This document shows positions 58,906 through 64,000 of a DNA stretch of 64,000 bases, one piece after another. The notes below the pieces were generated by a model. That model did not search any database. It saw nothing but the letters and a program-made list of their open reading frames with translations, and was not told the DNA's origin. The translations under genes were made by a program, and so were the position numbers. Positions within the stretch are counted from its first letter, which is position 1; each line of letters starts with the position of its first letter. Source of the stretch: Comamonas testosteroni ATCC 11996 (GTDB lineage: Bacteria > Pseudomonadota > Gammaproteobacteria > Burkholderiales > Burkholderiaceae_C); assembly GCF_000241525.1 (NCBI RefSeq), contig NZ_AHIL01000032.1, positions 124,001 through 188,000 of the forward strand, read 5' to 3'.

Positions 58906-59927
58906 GTGCCTCCGATCTCGAAGCGCCCTGGATCGCCGCGCAGCGTGGCCGTCTGCTGGCCCAGCGTGGTCATGCCTGGCTGCTGCAAGGGCCTTCGGGT
59001 CTGGGCCAGTACGCACTGGGACTGTCGCTGGTGCGGGCCTGGCTCTGCGAGCAGCCGTCTGCGCAAGGCGCTTGCGGCCACTGCGCCAGCTGCCATGCCA
59101 TCGAGGTGCGTGCCCATGCCGATCTGTGCGTGCTCATGCCTGAGGTGCAGATGATGGAGCTGGGCTGGCCGCTGCCGGAAAAAGCCCAGGCCGACATCGA
59201 CGACAAAAAGCGCAAGCCCAGCAAGGAAATCCGCGTGGAAGCCATGCGCGATGCCGTGGAGTTCTGCCAGCGCACCAGCGCGCGTGGACGCGGCAAGGCC
59301 GTGCTGGTCTATCCGGCCGAGCAAATGAATGCGATTACCGCCAATGCCTTGCTCAAGACGCTGGAGGAGCCGCCGGGAGACACCCGCTTTGTGCTGGCCA
59401 GCGAGGCCGCGCACCAGTTGCTGCCCACCATTCGCAGCCGCTGCCTGACACACACCATGACCTGGCCTGCCGCGGCGGAGGCCGCACAGTGGCTGCAGGC
59501 GCAAGGCCTGAACGAGCCCGATGCTGCAGCGGCCCTGCAGGCTGCAGGCGGTCGACCCGGCGATGCGCTGCGCATGGCGGCGGACGCGGGCAAGGCCGCT
59601 GCCTGGGCGCAGTTGCCAAGGCAGCTGGCCAAGGGGGATGTGGCTGCGCTGGCGGCTTTTGCGCCGGTGGATGCTGTGCAGGCGTTGCAGAAAATCTGCC
59701 ACGACCTGATGGCTCTGGCCGGCGGCGGCGAGCCCCGGTATTTCTCGCCTGCCGATCTGCCGGGCAAGCCGCTGCCCATGGCGCTGCTGGCCGAATGGTC
59801 GCGCGAGCTGGTGCAGGCCGCGCGCACGGCCGATCACCCCTTCAATGCGGGGCTGATGATGGAGGCTCTGGCCTCCAGGGCGCGGGCGGTGCTGATCTCG
59901 GGCAAAGCTGCCAGAGCCGCACGCTAG
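58902..59927 (+). CDS. holB: DNA polymerase III delta' subunit
   Basis: A 341-residue clamp-loader subunit. GPSGLGQYA occupies the P-loop site (degenerate, as usual for delta'), the zinc cysteines appear in [19 protein letters not shown], and [20 protein letters not shown] with SRC at the sensor-1/arginine region. Translationally coupled with tmk and followed by the PilZ gene. Confidence 0.94.
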   Translation: MSASDLEAPWIAAQRGRLLAQRGHAWLLQGPSGLGQYALGLSLVRAWLCEQPSAQGACGHCASCHAIEVRAHADLCVLMPEVQMMELGWPLPEKAQADIDDKKRKPSKEIRVEAMRDAVEFCQRTSARGRGKAVLVYPAEQMNAITANALLKTLEEPPGDTRFVLASEAAHQLLPTIRSRCLTHTMTWPAAAEAAQWLQAQGLNEPDAAAALQAAGGRPGDALRMAADAGKAAAWAQLPRQLAKGDVAALAAFAPVDAVQALQKICHDLMALAGGGEPRYFSPADLPGKPLPMALLAEWSRELVQAARTADHPFNAGLMMEALASRARAVLISGKAARAAR

Positions 59928-60017
59928 GTAATGCGGCGCGGGTTTGGTCAAAATTTTGCCGGGTGTTAATCTTGCGATTTGCGCTGCCCGGCCGTCACAA
60001 GAATTCTGCTACCCACT

Positions 60018-60374
60018 ATGAACGCAACTACAACCCCTCGTCCCAGCGTGATGCAGCTGGCGATCAAGGAGAAAGCGGCGCTGTATGCCGCCTATATTCC
60101 GTTGTTCGCCGAAGGGGGGATTTTTGTGCCCACGCAGCGCGACTATCGTTTGGGCGATGATGTCTACGTGCTGCTGACCCTGCCCGACGATCCGCAGCGC
60201 TACCCGGTCGCGGGTCGTGTGGCCTGGGTGACGCCCGAGCGTGCTTCCGGCAACCGAACCCAGGGCGTGGGCATCCAGTTTCCCAAGGATGCCAAGTCCG
60301 CCGAACTCAGGGCCAAGATCGAGCAGATTCTGGGCACGGCCCTGAGCTCCGAGAAGCCGACCCAGACAATCTGA
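60018..60374 (+). CDS. PilZ-domain protein
   Basis: A 118-residue PilZ protein. Core strands LYAAYIPLFAEGGIFVPT, DVYVLLTLPDD and VAGRVAWVTPERASGNRTQGVGIQF fit the PilZ-type of the mltG-tmk-holB neighbourhood; the RxxxR c-di-GMP motif is not evident, as in type IV pilus PilZ, which does not need it. Role in pilus assembly is inferred from this type and context. Confidence 0.88.
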   Translation: MNATTTPRPSVMQLAIKEKAALYAAYIPLFAEGGIFVPTQRDYRLGDDVYVLLTLPDDPQRYPVAGRVAWVTPERASGNRTQGVGIQFPKDAKSAELRAKIEQILGTALSSEKPTQTI

Positions 60375-60423
60375 TTTTTTAATACTGGCGCGCTCCGACA
60401 TCAGAGACGCCGAGCAAGAGCCG

Positions 60424-60480
60424 TCTCGAAGCGATGGCGTCGTCCCCTGGGGGAGGCGGCGCAGCCGCTCGGGGGTGGTC
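60424..60480. repeat. GC-rich intergenic hairpin element
   Basis: CCCCTGGGGGAGGCGGCGCAGCCGCTCGGGGG forms nested hairpins between the PilZ and TatD genes. It resembles the short GC-rich repeats scattered between genes of Comamonadaceae; no second copy noted in this window. Confidence 0.4.
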
Positions 60481-60488
60481 CAATTTCT

Positions 60489-61319
60489 ATGTTTACCGAT
60501 TCCCACTGTCACCTGAATTTTCCCGAACTGAGTGCCAACATCGCGCAGATCCGCGAAGCCATGGCTGCCGCCAAGGTCACGCGCGCGCTGTGCATCAGCA
60601 CGACGATGGAAGAGTTTCCTGAAGTGCACCAGCTGGCGCTGGACTACGACAATTTCTGGGCCACCGTGGGCGTGCACCCCGACACCGAAGACATGACCGA
60701 GCCCAGCGTGCAGGATCTGGTGGAGCGCGCAGCACTGCCGCGCGTGGTGGCCATCGGCGAGACCGGGCTCGATTACTACGGCATGGAAGACCGCAAGGGC
60801 GGCCGCACGATTGCCGACCTGGAATGGCAGCGCGAGCGTTTTCGCACGCATATCAAGGCCGCGCAGATCACGCAAAAGCCGCTGGTCATCCACACCCGCA
60901 GCAGCTCCGACGACACCCTGGGCATTTTGCGCGAGTGCGGAGAGGCCGATTCCAGCACCCAGGCCGGCGGTGTCTTTCACTGTTTCACCGAAACCGCCGA
61001 AGTCGCCCGTGCCGGTCTGGACATGGGTTACTACATCTCACTGTCAGGCATCGTGACCTTCAAGAATGCCCAGCACCTGCGTGATGTGGCGGCCTTCGTG
61101 CCGCTGGACCGGCTGTTGATTGAAACCGACAGTCCCTATCTCGCGCCCGTGCCCTACCGCGGCAAGACCAATAATCCTTCCTACGTACCTTTTGTGGCCA
61201 AGCAGATTGCCGAGGTGCGCGGCATCTCCATCGAGGAGGTGGCTGCCGCCACCAGTGCCAACTTTGACCGTCTGTTCAAGGGCGTGACCTTGCCAGCGAA
61301 CTCTGGAGCGAGTGCATGA
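60489..61319 (+). CDS. TatD-family DNase/metal hydrolase
   Basis: A 276-residue TIM-barrel hydrolase. DSHCHLNF, VGVHPDTE, AIGETGLDYY, VIHTRS, VFHCFTET and IETDSPYLAPVPYRGK carry the metal ligands in the family order. Stop overlaps the ankyrin gene's start by four bases. Known family activity: metal-dependent nuclease or deacylase. Confidence 0.94.
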   Translation: MFTDSHCHLNFPELSANIAQIREAMAAAKVTRALCISTTMEEFPEVHQLALDYDNFWATVGVHPDTEDMTEPSVQDLVERAALPRVVAIGETGLDYYGMEDRKGGRTIADLEWQRERFRTHIKAAQITQKPLVIHTRSSSDDTLGILRECGEADSSTQAGGVFHCFTETAEVARAGLDMGYYISLSGIVTFKNAQHLRDVAAFVPLDRLLIETDSPYLAPVPYRGKTNNPSYVPFVAKQIAEVRGISIEEVAAATSANFDRLFKGVTLPANSGASA

Positions 61320-62044
61320 GCCTTTTTGCTGCCCCATCGATTGCATCGTCATTGAACCGCCGCCAGAGCCTGCGCTGGGCCGGTGCTGCTGTCGTCGGGG
61401 TGGCGGGCCTGCCAGGGTTGGCCCTGGCCAATGACTACGAAGACTATTCGCGGGCGCTGGTCAGCGATAACTCCCGTGCCATGGTGAATCTGATCTTTCG
61501 CGGCTTCAACGCCAACACTCTGGATTCGCGCGGGCGACCGGGGCTGGTGGCAGCCCTGCATCAGGACTCGCTCAAGGTCTTCGATGTGCTGCTCAAGGCT
61601 CCGCGCATCGATGTCAATCTGGCCTCGCGCCAGAACGAGACGCCGCTGATGATGGCCTGCATCAAGGGCCACCTCGATATCGTGCGCGAGCTGATCAAGC
61701 GCGGCGCTGACGTCAATCGCGAAGGCTGGGCGCCGCTGCACTATGCGGCCTCAGCCGATACGCCGCAGACGCTGGACATCATCAAGCTGCTGCTGGAGGA
61801 AAGCGCCTATATCGATGCCGCATCGCCGAACGGCAGCACGCCGCTGATGCTGGCCGCCCAGTACAGCAGCGAAGCCGTGGTCAGACTGCTGCTGGAGGAG
61901 GGCGCGGACATCACGCTGCGCAACCAGCGCAATATGACGGCAGCGGACTTCGCCAGGCTGGTGGACAGGCAGTACATGGTCGATCTGCTGGGCAAGGCGC
62001 TGCAGCATGAGCGCCGTACCCAGCCCCCGCGCGGGAGCTGGTAG
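61316..62044 (+). CDS. ankyrin-repeat exported protein
   Basis: A 242-residue protein with a signal peptide (about 39 residues, RRQSLRWAGAAVVGVAGLPGLALA, Tat-like RR) and four to five ankyrin repeats between residues 60 and 225 (for example ETPLMMACIKGHLDIVRELIKRGADVN and STPLMLAAQYSSEAVVRLLLEEGADI). Periplasmic interaction module of unknown partner. Coupled to the tatD-family gene. Confidence 0.88.
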   Translation: MSLFAAPSIASSLNRRQSLRWAGAAVVGVAGLPGLALANDYEDYSRALVSDNSRAMVNLIFRGFNANTLDSRGRPGLVAALHQDSLKVFDVLLKAPRIDVNLASRQNETPLMMACIKGHLDIVRELIKRGADVNREGWAPLHYAASADTPQTLDIIKLLLEESAYIDAASPNGSTPLMLAAQYSSEAVVRLLLEEGADITLRNQRNMTAADFARLVDRQYMVDLLGKALQHERRTQPPRGSW

Positions 62045-62070
62045 CGGAAGGGGTCAGTACCAGGTAGCTA

Positions 62071-62089
62071 TTTTGATAGCTGCTAGCGC
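62071..62089. repeat. dispersed intergenic element TTTTGATAGCTNNNARCGC, copy 3
   Basis: TTTTGATAGCT, GCT, then AGCGC, just before the terminator between the convergent ankyrin and msbA genes. Confidence 0.6.
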
Positions 62090-62097
62090 CCAATGAA

Positions 62098-62133
62098 AAA
62101 GGACTTCAGAGTTGTTTGACTCTGAAATCCTTT
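62098..62133. terminator. bidirectional terminator
   Basis: AAAGGACTTCAGAGT pairs with ACTCTGAAATCCTTT (one mismatch) around TGTTTG, with A and T runs on either side. It ends both converging genes. Confidence 0.85.
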
Positions 62134-62154
62134 ATTCATATGCGGTAGCAGCTC

Positions 62155-64000
62155 TTAAATTTGAGGCTCGCCGGGGGTCGAGCTGCGCACCTGGTTGTGC
62201 AGGCGGGCGTAGAGGCCACCCAGCTCCATCAGTTGTGCATGCGAGCCCTGCTCGGCAATCTGGCCGCGTTCCATGACGACCACACGGTCCGCATGCTCGA
62301 TGGTGGACAGGCGGTGGGCGATCACCAGCGTGGTGCGGCCCTGCATCAGCCGGTTCAGGGCCTGCTGGACCAGGCGCTCGGACTCGTTGTCCAGCGCCGA
62401 AGTGGCTTCGTCCAGAATCAGGATCGGCGCGTCCTTGTAAAGCGCGCGGGCAATGGCCAGGCGCTGGCGCTGGCCGCCCGAGAGCTGGCTGGCATTGTGG
62501 CCCACCAGGGTGTGCAGGCCCTGGGGCAGATTGCGTACAAAGTCGCCCAGATTGGCCGCCTCCAGTGCGGACCAGACGCGGGCCTCGTCAATATCCTTGC
62601 CCAGCGCCACATTGGCCGCGACGCTGTCGTTGAGCATGACCACGTCCTGGCTGACCATGGCGAACTGCTGGCGCAGCGTATTCAGGTCCCAGTCGGCCAC
62701 GGGCACGCCTTCCAGCATGATCTGGCCGCTGGTGGGCGAGAAAAAGCGGGGCAGCAGATTGACCAGCGTGGTCTTGCCGGCACCGGACGGGCCGACCAGG
62801 GCCACCACCTCGCCAGCCTTGACATTCAGGCTCAGGTGCGAGAGGGCCGGAGCCTTGTCCGGGCCGAACTGCACGCTCACATCGCTCAGCTGCAATGCGC
62901 CGCTGACCTTGGCGGAGGGCTTGAAACTGCCGCCTTGCTCGTCGGTGGAGCCTTCGAGCAGGGCCAGGCCACGCTCCAGTGCGGCCACGCCGCGCGTGAT
63001 GGGGTTGGCCACATCGGCCATGCGGCGAATGGGCGCAATCAGCATCAGCATGGCCGAGATGAAGGCGGCAAAGCCGCCCACGGTCACATCCTGCACGCTG
63101 GCCGAGCCGATGGCGGCGCCGCCTTCGCGGCTTTGCCACAGGGCGATGCAGAGAATCACCGACAGCGCAATCGCCGCCAGCACCTGGGTCAGCGGCGTCA
63201 TGGCGGCCGAGGCGATGGTGGCCTTGGTGTTCAGGCCGCGCAGCTGACGGCTCAACTCGCCAAAGCGCGACTGCTGCGAAGCCTGGGCACCATGCAGGCG
63301 CACCATGCGGTGGGCCAGCACGTTCTCCTCCACCACATAGGCCAGCTCGTCAGTGGCTGTCTGACTGGACTTGGTGATGCGATAGAGGCGGCGCGACAGC
63401 GTCTTCATGACCCAGGCCACACCCGGCACCATGAAGGCCACGATCAGCGTCAGCTGCCAGTTCAGATAGATCAGGTAGCCGAGCAGGGCAATCAGCGTGA
63501 AGCCGTCGCGAGAGATGCTCATCATGGCCTGCACCAGCTGCTGGGCGCCGGTCTGCACCTCGTAGACGATGGTGTTGGACAGCGCCGATGCCGATTGCCT
63601 GGAAAACAGGCTCATGTCGGCGGCCAGCAAGCGCTCGAAGAGTTTCTGGCGCAGACCCAGCATGCCGTCATTGGTGATGCGTGCCAGCGCGTACTGGCCC
63701 GTGAACTGGGCTAGACCGCGAATGACGAACAGGCCGATCAGAAACACGGGCACTGTCCACAGCGGAAGCGAACCAGCCGTAAAGCCACTGTCGAGCAAAG
63801 GCTTGAGCAGTGCCGGCATGGCGGGCTCGGTTGCGGCCCCCACCAGCGTGGCCAGGATGGCCAGACCCCAGGCCCAGCGCTGGCCCGAGAAATAAGGCGT
63901 CAGGCGCTTGAGGCGCTGCATCAGCGGCAGCTCGGATGGATTGACGGGGGCTGCTTGAGCGGGAGCTGGGGCAGGGACGGCCTTGGCGGTCTCGCTCGGC
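62155..64000 (-). CDS. msbA: MsbA-type lipid A ABC exporter, 5' end missing
   Basis: A fused ABC exporter. From an internal Met at 63921 588 residues are visible: six-TM domain (about 10-310), then the ATPase with Walker A (GPSGAGKTT), signature LSGGQRQR, Walker B ILILDEATSALD and the H loop AHRLST. The frame stays open beyond 63921 to the window edge (PSETAKAVPAPAPAQ), so the true start is outside. MsbA flips lipid A-core across the inner membrane. Similarity to lipid exporters is strong; another substrate is possible. Confidence 0.88.
   Translation of the reverse strand, partial: PSETAKAVPAPAPAQAAPVNPSELPLMQRLKRLTPYFSGQRWAWGLAILATLVGAATEPAMPALLKPLLDSGFTAGSLPLWTVPVFLIGLFVIRGLAQFTGQYALARITNDGMLGLRQKLFERLLAADMSLFSRQSASALSNTIVYEVQTGAQQLVQAMMSISRDGFTLIALLGYLIYLNWQLTLIVAFMVPGVAWVMKTLSRRLYRITKSSQTATDELAYVVEENVLAHRMVRLHGAQASQQSRFGELSRQLRGLNTKATIASAAMTPLTQVLAAIALSVILCIALWQSREGGAAIGSASVQDVTVGGFAAFISAMLMLIAPIRRMADVANPITRGVAALERGLALLEGSTDEQGGSFKPSAKVSGALQLSDVSVQFGPDKAPALSHLSLNVKAGEVVALVGPSGAGKTTLVNLLPRFFSPTSGQIMLEGVPVADWDLNTLRQQFAMVSQDVVMLNDSVAANVALGKDIDEARVWSALEAANLGDFVRNLPQGLHTLVGHNASQLSGGQRQRLAIARALYKDAPILILDEATSALDNESERLVQQALNRLMQGRTTLVIAHRLSTIEHADRVVVMERGQIAEQGSHAQLMELGGLYARLHNQVRSSTPGEPQI

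Noticed and set aside
1..64000. CRISPR array or prophage
   Set aside because: No regularly spaced repeats, cas genes, integrases or phage structural genes were found on reading the window.

Overview
The window looks like the chromosome of a Comamonadaceae beta-proteobacterium, most likely Comamonas or a close relative. This rests on the GC-rich coding style, two Omp32-like porins, a Bug-type (TctC) solute receptor, a DUF4148 protein, DUF72 and DUF454 proteins, and the mix of catabolic and TonB-dependent genes. The species call is an inference from gene content, not a database match.

Layout. Positions 1-13 kb hold a truncated Cd/Pb-type MerR regulator, a three-gene MCE lipid-transport operon that lacks an ATPase gene, a porin, two tandem tRNA-Pro(GGG) genes, a DUF454 membrane protein, 3-hydroxyisobutyryl-CoA hydrolase, a DUF72 protein, Tex, an alpha/beta hydrolase and an HDOD protein. 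From 13 to 20 kb come a NarL-type two-component pair, a patatin-like phospholipase, an AI-2E-family membrane protein fused to a GAF domain, and an iron-dependent alcohol dehydrogenase. From 19.9 to 23.3 kb lies a scarred region: a decayed IS5-family transposase, then a divergent GlxA-type AraC regulator and a metallo-beta-lactamase-fold protein, and a DUF4148 protein. From 23.6 to 33.8 kb is a catabolic block: porin, CoxG-like protein, three-subunit molybdenum hydroxylase, Bug receptor and a divergent MarR regulator, followed by a NicC/salicylate-type monooxygenase with a divergent AraC regulator. This suggests uptake and hydroxylation of an unidentified (hetero)aromatic acid.

From 34 to 51 kb is an iron and heme region. 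Reading left from a divergent, Fur-box-bearing intergenic region (39.65-40.11 kb) are DUF3649, PepSY-TM and DUF3325 proteins, a long leader, a DUF4198 protein and a siderophore-type TonB receptor. Reading right are a FecI-type sigma factor, FecR, an STN-containing heme-type TonB receptor, two GloVer-repeat secreted proteins with Ig-like domains and GlyGly-CTERM-like tails, heme oxygenase, an isolated GspN, a second DUF454 protein and a rhombosortase. This is the most interesting part of the window: a surface-signalled heme-acquisition locus that appears to carry both the substrates and the processing protease of the GlyGly-CTERM/rhombosortase surface-sorting system, plus one type II secretion component. 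The first GloVer gene has an in-frame TAA that cuts off its Ig-like domain and sorting tail.

From 51 to 64 kb are an HSL-family esterase, a thioesterase-GNAT fusion, a 26-residue membrane peptide too short for ordinary ORF calling, an HbpS/GlcG-type secreted protein next to a kinase/regulator pair, then housekeeping genes (ygfZ, mltG, tmk, holB, a PilZ protein, tatD family, an ankyrin-repeat protein) and the 3' part of an msbA-type exporter that runs off the right edge.
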